Below the pieces are notes generated by a model. That model was not told the DNA's origin. It saw nothing but the letters and a program-made list of their open reading frames with translations, and made no database searches. 64,000 nt of DNA from Algoriphagus alkaliphilus (GTDB lineage Bacteria > Bacteroidota > Bacteroidia > Cytophagales > Cyclobacteriaceae), in NCBI RefSeq assembly GCF_900103735.1, contig NZ_FMXE01000006.1:62001-126000 (forward strand), given 5' to 3'. Shown here in pieces: positions 16,374 to 24,778 of the stretch. A program made the translations under genes and the position numbers. Position 1 is the first letter of the stretch. Every line of letters begins with the position of its first letter.

Positions 16374-17903
16374 ATGAAACCCGGTTACCTCCTCCTCTTT
16401 TTCATCCTTTTCAAATTCGCCATTCAATACGCCGTCGTGCACCCGGACTTTGACTTGCAGCGGGATGAATTCTTGCATCTGGATCAGGCGGATCATTTGG
16501 CTTGGGGATATTTATCTGTGCCTCCGGTGACATCATGGATTTCTGTTTTGATCAGATGGCTAGGAAATGGGGAATTTTGGGTTCGCTTCTTCCCCGCATT
16601 GATTGGGGCACTGACGATTTGGGTGGTATGGGATTTGGTGAAAAGGCTAGGAGGAAACTTGTATGCCCAAAGTCTGTCTGCCATCGCTTTGCTTTGTTCG
16701 GCTTTGATCCGAATGAATATTTTGTTCCAACCCAATTCCCTCGATGTACTTTGTTGGAGCTTAGTTTTTTACACGCTGGTTTGCTTTTTCCAAACAGGGC
16801 AGTCAAAGTGGCTTTACTTTCTTGCCCTAAGCTTTGCAATTGGATTTCTCAACAAATACAACATCCTTTTCCTTGCCTTGGGGCTGTTTCCGGCATTAGC
16901 AATTACTTCAAACAGAAGCATTTTCAAATCGAAGCATCTCTATTTTGCACTCCTTCTTGCACTTGTACTCGTCACGCCAAACCTAGTCTGGCAGTGGCAA
17001 AATAACTTTCCGGTTCTGACTCACATGAACCTGCTGAGCAAATACCAATTGGTGAACAACAGTCGGTTGGGTTTTCTAATGGAACAACTGCTGTTCTTTT
17101 ATCCTGGAATTTTCATCTGGCTGACAGGCCTGATTGCATTGGGATTTTCGAGGCAGTACAAGGATTATCGCTTCGTTTTTTGGAGCTTTCTGTTTACACT
17201 TTTGGTCTTCACCTACTTCCAAGCCAAGGCATATTATGCCATTGGGCTTTTTCCAATCCTACTTGGGTTTGGGTCGGTTTGGCTTTCGGAGTTTTTTGTA
17301 AAAGACTGGAAAAGAAAGCTGAAACCTGTACTGTTGATCCTTCCACCTGCTTTATTTCTGCCCGCTCTTACTTTGATTCATCCATATTATTCACCACAGC
17401 AGATTTTGGAGGATCTTCCTCCTTATGAATTGCTCGGCCTCAACCGCTGGGAAGATGGTAAGGAGTATCCAATTCCACAGGATTTTGCGGATATGGTAGG
17501 CTGGAGCCAATTGGCGGCATTGGTCGATTCAGCCTATCAGATGATGCCCACAACCGGCCGTACGATGATCATTTGCTCCAATTATGGTCAGGCCGGAGCG
17601 ATCAATTACTACTCGAAAATTCCTGGACTCCGGGCCTTGACTATGAATGCCGACTACCTGTATTGGTTTGACCTGAAGGAGAAGGTGGACAACCTGATTC
17701 TGGTTTGGGAAAAAGACGAAAAAATCACGGATCGGGAGCTGAACTTCTTCGAGGAATATCAGGAAATCGGTAAAATCACCTATCCATTAGCAAGGGAAAA
17801 GGGCACTACAGTCCATTTTCTCCGCGGTGCAAAAGCCGATATCAATACGATTTTGAAAGACGAAGTGGCGGAGGAAAAGAAGGTTTGGGAAGGTCGGGAA
17901 TAG
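16374..17903 (+). CDS. GT39/ArnT-like membrane glycosyltransferase
   Basis: 509 residues with about ten hydrophobic helices and a C-terminal soluble part (about 360-509). The first periplasmic loop has acidic residues after helix 1 (HPDFDLQRDEFLHLD), which is the place of the catalytic DE/DxE pair in the dolichyl-phosphate-mannosyltransferase/ArnT superfamily, followed by PPVTSWI. Such enzymes move a sugar from a polyprenyl-phosphate donor to a protein or lipid on the outer face of the inner membrane. The acceptor and sugar cannot be read from sequence. It is a single gene, convergent with the metallopeptidase. Confidence 0.85.
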   Translation: MKPGYLLLFFILFKFAIQYAVVHPDFDLQRDEFLHLDQADHLAWGYLSVPPVTSWISVLIRWLGNGEFWVRFFPALIGALTIWVVWDLVKRLGGNLYAQSLSAIALLCSALIRMNILFQPNSLDVLCWSLVFYTLVCFFQTGQSKWLYFLALSFAIGFLNKYNILFLALGLFPALAITSNRSIFKSKHLYFALLLALVLVTPNLVWQWQNNFPVLTHMNLLSKYQLVNNSRLGFLMEQLLFFYPGIFIWLTGLIALGFSRQYKDYRFVFWSFLFTLLVFTYFQAKAYYAIGLFPILLGFGSVWLSEFFVKDWKRKLKPVLLILPPALFLPALTLIHPYYSPQQILEDLPPYELLGLNRWEDGKEYPIPQDFADMVGWSQLAALVDSAYQMMPTTGRTMIICSNYGQAGAINYYSKIPGLRALTMNADYLYWFDLKEKVDNLILVWEKDEKITDRELNFFEEYQEIGKITYPLAREKGTTVHFLRGAKADINTILKDEVAEEKKVWEGRE

Positions 17904-17964
17904 TATTACCCAAAAATTCAAAAAGTGCAATTATGATCCTAAGTATACTTGCAATAAGGATAAC

Positions 17965-19011
17965 CTACCTCATCCCAAAAAGCAATCGGTGAATGAACTT
18001 CATTTTCTTCATCACTTCTCCATTGATGACAAAGGGATAAGCATCCGGAATCCCCATGGAGCGATTAAGGCTGTTGATGGCAAAGGAAATGGGAAACCAA
18101 GCCTTGAAGATCTGGCCAAAATCATGGTTTTGATAGGGATCAAAATCAATTTTCCCAACAAGGGATTGCTCATTCAAATTGGGATTTACAGAGAGCCCAA
18201 AAGAAAAAGAGGTCTCAGCCATATCCATGATATGCAGGTAATGCGCCCAGGTTTCCGCCCAATCTTCCCAAGGATGCGAGCCCGCATATTGACTGATGTA
18301 ATTCCCCTTCCAATCCATATTGTATTTGGACTGGTAATACCGAAGCAAGGCTTGGCCATAATCCGCACGCTCATCTCCAAAAATCCCTCTGAATTCCTCC
18401 AGAATAACAGGGGCCGTCGCCACCAGCCTATCCCAAAAATAATGTCCCACTTCATGCCTAAAGTGCCCGATAAGCGTTCGGTACGGTTCCAACAGTTGCG
18501 TCTTCATCTTTTCCAGATGAACTGTGTCAGCCTCCTCCAGCAAAATAGTAATGACTCCGCTCGAATGTCCGGTCATCCGGTTATGTGTTGGATTTCGGGA
18601 TAAAAAATCAAAGCAAACTCCTTGATTGAGGTCTTTCAGCTTGCTGACATATGACAAGTTCAATCGCTCCAATTGGTAGATCAGGCGATGTTTGGCCCCT
18701 TCCAATTTTTTCCATTTTTGGAAATTTTCATTATCGGAAAGGTTTGGAATGATCCGGTTCAATTGGCAGGCAGGGCAAAACTTCCCGTTCTTTTCGATCG
18801 GTATCAACCAGTTGCAAACTCCAAATTCCCTGTTTGCACAATAGCGGAATTCCTTTCCGTCTTTATCCGAAACCAAGGTCAATACAGATGGATCGAATGA
18901 CAACATATCCTGATCGTCCGGTGAATATCCAGTCAGATATCCGCACTTTTCACAGCGTTGATTTTCAAAAAATAGGGCAAGGCGACAGTGATCGCATTCA
19001 AAAATTTTCAT
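17965..19011 (-). CDS. putative zinc-binding metallopeptidase with N-terminal zinc ribbons
   Basis: 348 residues from the ATG at 19011; the 16 codons upstream are not typical of the family and were left out. Two zinc-ribbon-like sets are visible (C6xxC9 and C20xxC23; C58, C66, C79xxC82). The catalytic HEVGH is at 186-190, and an acidic site follows in the DWAETWAHYLH segment, about 65 residues later. This matches the putative zinc-binding metallo-peptidase family found in Bacteroidota and Proteobacteria. There is no signal peptide, so it is probably cytoplasmic. Substrate is unknown. Confidence 0.85.
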   Translation of the reverse strand: MKIFECDHCRLALFFENQRCEKCGYLTGYSPDDQDMLSFDPSVLTLVSDKDGKEFRYCANREFGVCNWLIPIEKNGKFCPACQLNRIIPNLSDNENFQKWKKLEGAKHRLIYQLERLNLSYVSKLKDLNQGVCFDFLSRNPTHNRMTGHSSGVITILLEEADTVHLEKMKTQLLEPYRTLIGHFRHEVGHYFWDRLVATAPVILEEFRGIFGDERADYGQALLRYYQSKYNMDWKGNYISQYAGSHPWEDWAETWAHYLHIMDMAETSFSFGLSVNPNLNEQSLVGKIDFDPYQNHDFGQIFKAWFPISFAINSLNRSMGIPDAYPFVINGEVMKKMKFIHRLLFGMR

Positions 19012-19261
19012 TGCATTGATGCATGATTTGGATTCAAAGGTACTTGCTAAACATGCCAAAGGATAGGTAAATCTGATTTCATATTCCCGGTCTAGAAATT
19101 CACCGCATAGGCGCGGAAAAAGCAGAGATATTTTATTTCCTTGTTTCCTATGAACTTTTGGTGTAAAACCTTTGCGCTACTTAGCGTTCGTGGCAAAAAA
19201 AAATTATCGTATTGCGCTGGCATCTGCATTCCTATTCCTAATAATAATTGTGCGCCAGGGC

Positions 19262-19466
19262 GGGGGTGAATGGAATTCTACTATCCAGGGGTTTTAACCC
19301 CTGGATATTTATCGGTCGCCCATACTGGGCTTTGGGGCAAAATTCAAAAAGCTTTAGCTTTCTCTGTGACCTTGAAAAAAAATAAATGCGTCAAAAAGTT
19401 AAAAAGACCATTATAAAGGTTAATTCTTGAAACTCTTTTTCTCTGAGAACTTTGTGGTGAAAAAAA
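19262..19466. repeat. intergenic phrase-repeat block, copy A
   Basis: Within the ~540-bp gap before the S9 peptidase this block holds a perfect palindrome at 19282-19307 (12-base arms TATCCAGGGGTT/AACCCCTGGATA around TT), a small palindrome AAAGCT-TT-AGCTTT at 19348-19361, and two stretches (about 19331-19376 and 19425-19460) that recur at 41838-41886 and 41930-41975. The words read like CTTTGGGGCAAAA, GTGACCTTGAAAAA and TTTTTCTCTGAG. No gene was found in the gap. Confidence 0.65.
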
Positions 19467-19548
19467 AATTGCAGCAAAAAAAACCTTCGAGTACGCCACA
19501 GCGCACTCAAAGGTTATCGAAAGTTGCCTACCGCTTACTGCCTATTGA

Positions 19549-22023
19549 TCACTTATCCTTAGGTTTATCCCGCTGCATCTCGATCATATCGACCGGAGGA
19601 GGGGTATTGTCACCAAGTAAATGCTGCACGAAATAGTCTCCCATTTTCCAGAAGAAGTATTCAGTCATATCTCCATAGCCATGTCTTTGGCCCGGAAGCA
19701 TCACCAACTCAAATCGCTTTCCGGCTTTAATCAGGGCATTGGCCATGCGGATGGTACCGGCAGGATGCACATTGTTGTCGACATCACCGGTGCTGAGCAT
19801 CAGATGTCCTTTTAGGTTTTTGGCCAAATCCGGATTTTTCTCAATCTGGTAGACAAAAGTTGTGTCGCCACTTGGAAGGATCCGCTCCTGCACACCATGA
19901 TGCTTCTCAGACCACCAGCGGTTGTAGATATTGTTTTCATGATTTCCCGCTGAGGAAACTGCAACCTTAAACACATCCGGATAGACCAGCATCGCTGCCG
20001 TGGACATAAATCCACCTCCCGAGTGCCCGTGAATTCCGACTTTGTTTCGGTCAATAAACGGGTGACGGTCTGCCAATTGCTCCACCGCCGCTTTCTTATC
20101 CGCCAAACCATAATCTCTCAATGATCCATAGCCGTAATTGTGATACCACTTCGAGCGGGCAGGATGTCCTCCGCGATTACCCAATGTCACGACCACAAAT
20201 CCAAACTGTGCCAAACGATCTGTTCTGTCCAATCCTCTTCCAAAAGCCTTATTGACTGCTTCTGTCTGAGGTCCTGGATATACATATTGGATGATCGGGT
20301 ACTTTCTCGTGGAGTCAAAATCGAATGGCTTGTACATCACGCCATACAAGTCGGTGACTCCATCGTCTGCCTTAAATTTAAACGGCTCGGGAAACTTGTA
20401 GCCTGCGGCAAAAAGTTGGCTGAGATCGGCAGTTTCCAAATCCATGATTTTAGCTCCACTACGATCCATCAAGACGGAAACCGGAGCGGTATTTACTCTG
20501 GAATAATTATTCACGAAAAAAGTCGCATTATCATTGATGCTGATGTCGTGGTTGAAATCACCCTTATTGAGCAAGGTCACTGCCCCGCCATCCAAACTCA
20601 CGCTGTACATGTGCTCATAGTAAGGATCTTCGCCTTTTTCACGGCCGTTGGCAGTGAAGAATAGTCTGCGTGATTTCTCATCCAATCTTGCGGCACCTGC
20701 GGTGTGGTAAGGGCCGGAGGTTAATTGACGCTTAAGCGAACCGTCTTTGCCATAAAGGTAAAAATGCCCCCAACCGTCACGCTCTGACCACCAGATCAGG
20801 TCATTTCCGGCGATTTCAAGCTTTTCAAAGTCGATGTAGGTATTGCTTCGCTCCTCGATGACCAACTCCTTTTGATTGGAGGCAATATTCCATCGAATTA
20901 CATCTACTTTTTTCAAATCACGGGAAGTGATTGCAAAGTAGAATTCATTCAAATTTCCCAGCCAAAGTGTGGGCCGGAAATCATCATCCCGTGTATTGGC
21001 AGGAGGTGTTTTGGACCAAAGGCTTACGGTTTGGTCTTTGAACGTGGCGATTGGTAATTTGCTCAGTTTGTTGGAATCGAATGAGAAGTGCAAAAGCTCA
21101 GTTTGTGGCTGCTCTTTCTCACCCGGCATCGCGTACTTGTATGTTTCCAGTGTCGGACGTGGGTCTCGTGTATTGTGAATCACCCAGAGGTTTTTGACTT
21201 TGCGCTGATCGGTTCGGGTGAGGATAAACTGCTTGCTGTCAGTACTCCAAAGGATTCCGGCGCGCTTGCGGTCTTTCTTTTTCTTCTCGACTTCTTCGTT
21301 GTCGTCGCCCCGGTCACCAAAACCGTATTCATAATCCTCCTCGCCGTCAGCAGTGAGTTGATTTTCGACAATGGTGGAGTCTTTTTCATCCTTTACAGCC
21401 TTCAGAAAGTTGGCTTTATCCATCCAATAAAGGTTGTATTCCTTCACAAAAACCACCTTGGAGGAGTCCGGAGCAATATTTGCCCAGGCCAGACGCTTTG
21501 GGTCTTTTTCAGTTTCTATTTCAGAAAGCAGCTGCGTGCTGATGTTGTACAGGAAGGTGTGAACCTTTTTTTCCAGTGAGTCTTTCGAGTTCTTGTTTTT
21601 GGCTTTGATCTCAGCCCAGTCCTTTTTCAATACATCCTGCGTGCTTTTCACTTTGAACCGGATGGTGTTTTCATCTTCCAAAAGTTTCATGTCGTCGAGC
21701 TTGAGATGCTGCCCGTCAAAAGGGTCTTTGACCGCTTTGGTGATTTCAGCGGCCAGTTTGTCCTTGTCAAAAAGTTGGGTTTTAGTCTTTCTGACTGGAT
21801 CTACTACGTACCAGTTTTTGCCGTCTGAAGTCTCATATTCATACCAAAAGCGATCAGACTTCTTCATCCAATGGGGATCCACACTGGTAGAAAAGAGCAT
21901 TTTTCTCATTTTTTCGGGCGAGAAGCGGGCAGCAAGCTCATAATTTCCCTTGTAAACGGTCTCCTGAGCCAGAACTGATAGATTAATCAGAATGAGCCCA
22001 CACAACAGTAAAATTTTTCTCAT
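19549..22023 (-). CDS. DPP4-like serine peptidase (S9 family)
   Basis: 824 residues. A signal peptide (ILLLCGLILINLSVLAQ) indicates a periplasmic or secreted enzyme. An eight-bladed-type beta-propeller (DPPIV_N) covers about 100-530 and an alpha/beta hydrolase domain about 590-810. The nucleophile is S668 in GHSGGGFMS; the acid is in TGDVDNNVHP and the histidine in QRHGYGD near residue 785. The family removes dipeptides after proline or alanine, or acts as acylaminoacyl peptidase. The conserved N-terminal glutamate pair of true DPP4 was not confirmed. A 10-base inverted repeat lies in its leader. Confidence 0.92.
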   Translation of the reverse strand: MRKILLLCGLILINLSVLAQETVYKGNYELAARFSPEKMRKMLFSTSVDPHWMKKSDRFWYEYETSDGKNWYVVDPVRKTKTQLFDKDKLAAEITKAVKDPFDGQHLKLDDMKLLEDENTIRFKVKSTQDVLKKDWAEIKAKNKNSKDSLEKKVHTFLYNISTQLLSEIETEKDPKRLAWANIAPDSSKVVFVKEYNLYWMDKANFLKAVKDEKDSTIVENQLTADGEEDYEYGFGDRGDDNEEVEKKKKDRKRAGILWSTDSKQFILTRTDQRKVKNLWVIHNTRDPRPTLETYKYAMPGEKEQPQTELLHFSFDSNKLSKLPIATFKDQTVSLWSKTPPANTRDDDFRPTLWLGNLNEFYFAITSRDLKKVDVIRWNIASNQKELVIEERSNTYIDFEKLEIAGNDLIWWSERDGWGHFYLYGKDGSLKRQLTSGPYHTAGAARLDEKSRRLFFTANGREKGEDPYYEHMYSVSLDGGAVTLLNKGDFNHDISINDNATFFVNNYSRVNTAPVSVLMDRSGAKIMDLETADLSQLFAAGYKFPEPFKFKADDGVTDLYGVMYKPFDFDSTRKYPIIQYVYPGPQTEAVNKAFGRGLDRTDRLAQFGFVVVTLGNRGGHPARSKWYHNYGYGSLRDYGLADKKAAVEQLADRHPFIDRNKVGIHGHSGGGFMSTAAMLVYPDVFKVAVSSAGNHENNIYNRWWSEKHHGVQERILPSGDTTFVYQIEKNPDLAKNLKGHLMLSTGDVDNNVHPAGTIRMANALIKAGKRFELVMLPGQRHGYGDMTEYFFWKMGDYFVQHLLGDNTPPPVDMIEMQRDKPKDK

Positions 22024-22031
22024 CGTGGTGA

Positions 22032-22057
22032 TTTTAGTTTCAGTCTCGAAACTAAAA
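22032..22057 (-). promoter_or_regulatory. inverted repeat in the leader of the S9 peptidase
   Basis: Ten-base arms TTTTAGTTTC (22032-22041) and GAAACTAAAA (22048-22057) are perfect inverted repeats around AGTCTC. It ends 9 bases before the start codon, so in the mRNA it could form a hairpin touching the ribosome landing site, or it could be an operator. Confidence 0.55.
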
Positions 22058-22106
22058 AGTCAACTCCAAGTTTTTTAACCGCTTGAGTAAAAGATTTCAA
22101 TGTCTC

Positions 22107-22124
22107 GGTGTCCGATGTCCGGTG
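22107..22124 (+). repeat. CCGATGTCCG phrase repeat, copy 2
   Basis: Shares GGTGTCCGATGTCCG exactly with 16119-16133. It lies in the 201-bp gap between the divergent S9 peptidase and the small antitoxin-like gene. Confidence 0.5.
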
Positions 22125-22224
22125 ACCTTCGACCTGGGTTTGTTCTAGGAGGGGGTTCAAACTTCAAGTTTTTCAAAGAATCATAACTCCTCCTTTTTCG
22201 TTAAATTGCTTAAAAAAAATATAT

Positions 22225-22464
22225 ATGGAAAAGATAAGTATTGAAGTTAATGCTGATTTGGCAAAGGCATGGGAGGATGCTTCTGCTGATTTTAAAAAAG
22301 AATTTTCCGAATTAATTGAAAGTCAAATTAAGCAGGCACTCGGTCGAGGGGATAAAGAAAAAGTATTGGAATATCTTGATGAACTTCGTTCGAAATTGGA
22401 ATCAAGAGGACTTACGCAAGAAATTTTGAGTCCATCTGATTTTTTTGAGAAGGAAATAATCTAA
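22225..22464 (+). CDS. small antitoxin-like protein without a toxin neighbour
   Basis: 79 residues, acidic and helical. The pattern (ISIEVNADLAKAWEDASADFKKEF... then a LTQEILSPSDFF tail) resembles the VapB/Phd-type antitoxins that precede PIN-domain toxins in Bacteroidota and cyanobacteria, where a strand is followed by helices and a toxin-binding tail. No PIN, RelE or ParE gene follows; the next gene, 201 bases on, is a phosphoesterase. It could be a solitary antitoxin or an unrelated small protein. Base composition is A+T-rich compared with its neighbours. Confidence 0.6.
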   Translation: MEKISIEVNADLAKAWEDASADFKKEFSELIESQIKQALGRGDKEKVLEYLDELRSKLESRGLTQEILSPSDFFEKEII

Positions 22465-22665
22465 TTATTTTATTTTCAACTGCTTTTCCGCTCAGTCTCA
22501 AATATCCATACTTCCTAACATCCTTACTTCCATCCCCATTTTTCACCTTCTCTTAATGCTATCTTCATTTTTGCAGAATGAAATTTCGAATTCATAGCAA
22601 TTTGTTAACAACCTAAACATTATGGATTCATATCACTGCGGTAGCTTTCGATCAAAACCAATAGT

Positions 22666-23535
22666 GTGAAGACTGATTTCAAAACCATCGTCATCTCTGA
22701 CGTTCACTTAGGTACCAAAGGCTCCAAAGCCAAGGAAATTGCCCGATTTCTGAAACAGTACCGTTGCAAGAACCTCATCCTCAACGGCGACATCATCGAC
22801 GGTTGGCAACTCAAAAAATCCGGAAGCTGGAAAAGAAAGCACACCCGATTTTTTAACCGGATCCTAAAAATGATCGAAAATCACAGTACAAATGTATTCT
22901 ATCTTCGAGGAAATCATGACGACTTTCTGGAGCAAATCCTGCCCTTACAAATCGGAAAACTCCGCATCCAAACTGACATGATCTACGAGTCTTTTGGGAA
23001 AAAATACTTCATCACGCATGGAGATGTTTTTGACAGTGTGACGACCAATCTGCGGTGGATTGCCTATGTAGGCGACATCGGCTATACTTTTTTACTTTGG
23101 CTCAATCGGGTAGTGAATCACTACCGGAGAAAGAGCGGACTGCCCTACTTCTCACTTTCTCAGTACATCAAAGGAAAAGTAAAATCTGCCGTATCCTACG
23201 TGGATCAATACGAGAGCGAACTGGCAAAAATGGCGCGAGTAAAAGGCTGTGACGGTATTATTTGCGGTCACATTCACCAAGCGGAAAATCGAATTATCGA
23301 TGGCATCGAATACATGAATTCAGGCGATTGGGTGGAAACGATGAGCGCCTTGGCCGAAGATCACGAAGGCAATTGGCAACTGATCTATTACAATGAAATT
23401 GATTTCAAAAGCATTCAGATTGAGGCACAAACTAGCCTTGGTTTTTTTGAGGAAGAGCGACCTGTGATTCCGTTGCGCAAAGTTTCCTTCGAATCATTCA
23501 AAGAAGACGACAATCCACCTTCTTACCGTCTATAA
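22666..23535 (+). CDS. LpxH-like metallophosphoesterase (UDP-2,3-diacylglucosamine diphosphatase family)
   Basis: 289 residues. The metal-binding blocks of calcineurin-like phosphoesterases are all present: SDVHLG (D12, H14), GDIIDGW near 40, GNHDD near 82, THGDVFD near 119 and CGHIHQAE near 200. The family includes UDP-2,3-diacylglucosamine hydrolase of lipid A synthesis, but a general phosphoesterase is possible. Start is GTG at 22666; a stop lies in frame at 22642 and no ATG falls between. It is followed 96 bases later by a glycosyltransferase, a pairing that fits an envelope lipid role (inference). Confidence 0.85.
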   Translation: MKTDFKTIVISDVHLGTKGSKAKEIARFLKQYRCKNLILNGDIIDGWQLKKSGSWKRKHTRFFNRILKMIENHSTNVFYLRGNHDDFLEQILPLQIGKLRIQTDMIYESFGKKYFITHGDVFDSVTTNLRWIAYVGDIGYTFLLWLNRVVNHYRRKSGLPYFSLSQYIKGKVKSAVSYVDQYESELAKMARVKGCDGIICGHIHQAENRIIDGIEYMNSGDWVETMSALAEDHEGNWQLIYYNEIDFKSIQIEAQTSLGFFEEERPVIPLRKVSFESFKEDDNPPSYRL

Positions 23536-23631
23536 AATGAAATCGAGCATGACCCTAGATTGTCACACAGAGGAATGATTATCTGTCATGCGAAGATTCC
23601 ATATGGCCACTGAAAATCAAATTATAATCAT

Positions 23632-24771
23632 ATGAATTTCCTTTTTATCGTTCAGGGAGAAGGCAGAGGTCACATGACCCAGGCGATTGCATTTGGCAAA
23701 CTATTGGAAACGAATGGTCACAGACTGGTTGGAGTGATTTTGGGAAAAAGCAAACGAAGGGCAGTACCGGAGTTTTTTGAGCGGGAAATCAGCGCTCCGA
23801 TCTATTTGATAGATAGCCCAAACTTCGAAACTGACGAGAATCAAAAGAAAGTTTCGATCCGAAAAACCATTCTGAAAAACAGTCTGAAGCTGAAGACTTT
23901 TCAAAAAAGTCTAAGAGCGACCGACCAAATTGTTGAAGCCAAAAACCCGGATGTTATTCTGAATTTTTACGACCTGTTGGGTGGACTTTACAATTTTATT
24001 TACCGTCCAAAAGCTAAGTTTTGGGTAATAGGACATCAATACTTGATCGATCATCCAAGCTTCCAATTTGCTCCGAACAGACCGTTTGACAAATTTCTTT
24101 TTCGACTCAACACTGCATTGACAAGTTTGGGTGCGGATGAACGCTTAGCACTTAGCTTTCTGCCCCAAATCCGCTATGCAAAACAAAACCTGAGGGTCGT
24201 TCCGCCGCTACTTAGGCCTGAAGTGAAGCTTCTGGATTCAAAACAAGGAGATTTTTATTTGGCGTACATGGTCAATCCAGGGTATGCAGAAGAGGTTATA
24301 TATTTTGCGGAAGCAAATCCTCACCTTCAGATCAAAGCTTATTGGGATAAAAAAGAAGCTGCCGAAACCGAGTTTCCACTTTCAAATCTGAGCTTTCATC
24401 GAGTTCATGACAAAAACTTCCTTCAGGACATGGCCAATTGCAAAGGATTGGTGTGTACCGCAGGATTTGAATCGGTATGTGAGGCCAAATATCTAGGAAA
24501 GCCTGTGATGATGATTCCCGTGGCAGGGCAGTACGAACAGGCCTGCAATGCCTTGGATGCGGAAGCTTCGGGTGTGGGAATCCCTTCGGAAAACTTTGAT
24601 TTCGCCAAGCTGGAGAGCCTACAAAAAAAGGATGCCGAAGCATCCTTACTGTACAAAAATTGGGTTGATTTCTGGCCAATGGTATTCCGGGAATTGACTT
24701 TAGAAGCTTTTGCTCAAGAGCAGGAAGGCCAATCAATTTTCCCTAAGGAATCAATTCCTGCACTGGGCTGA
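23632..24771 (+). CDS. GT-B fold glycosyltransferase
   Basis: 379 residues beginning FLFIVQGEGRGHMTQAIAFG, the GEGRGHxxQA N-terminal loop of MurG/UGT-like GT-B enzymes. The C-terminal half has the donor-site pattern CTAGFESVCEAKYLGKPVMMIP followed by QYEQACNA, which resembles the sugar-nucleotide loop of the Glyco_trans_1_3 family. No signal or membrane helix is seen, so it is cytoplasmic and probably decorates a lipid at the membrane face. It ends only 7 bases from the convergent BlaR1-like gene, with no terminator between them. Confidence 0.85.
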   Translation: MNFLFIVQGEGRGHMTQAIAFGKLLETNGHRLVGVILGKSKRRAVPEFFEREISAPIYLIDSPNFETDENQKKVSIRKTILKNSLKLKTFQKSLRATDQIVEAKNPDVILNFYDLLGGLYNFIYRPKAKFWVIGHQYLIDHPSFQFAPNRPFDKFLFRLNTALTSLGADERLALSFLPQIRYAKQNLRVVPPLLRPEVKLLDSKQGDFYLAYMVNPGYAEEVIYFAEANPHLQIKAYWDKKEAAETEFPLSNLSFHRVHDKNFLQDMANCKGLVCTAGFESVCEAKYLGKPVMMIPVAGQYEQACNALDAEASGVGIPSENFDFAKLESLQKKDAEASLLYKNWVDFWPMVFRELTLEAFAQEQEGQSIFPKESIPALG

Positions 24772-24778
24772 TCCAGGC

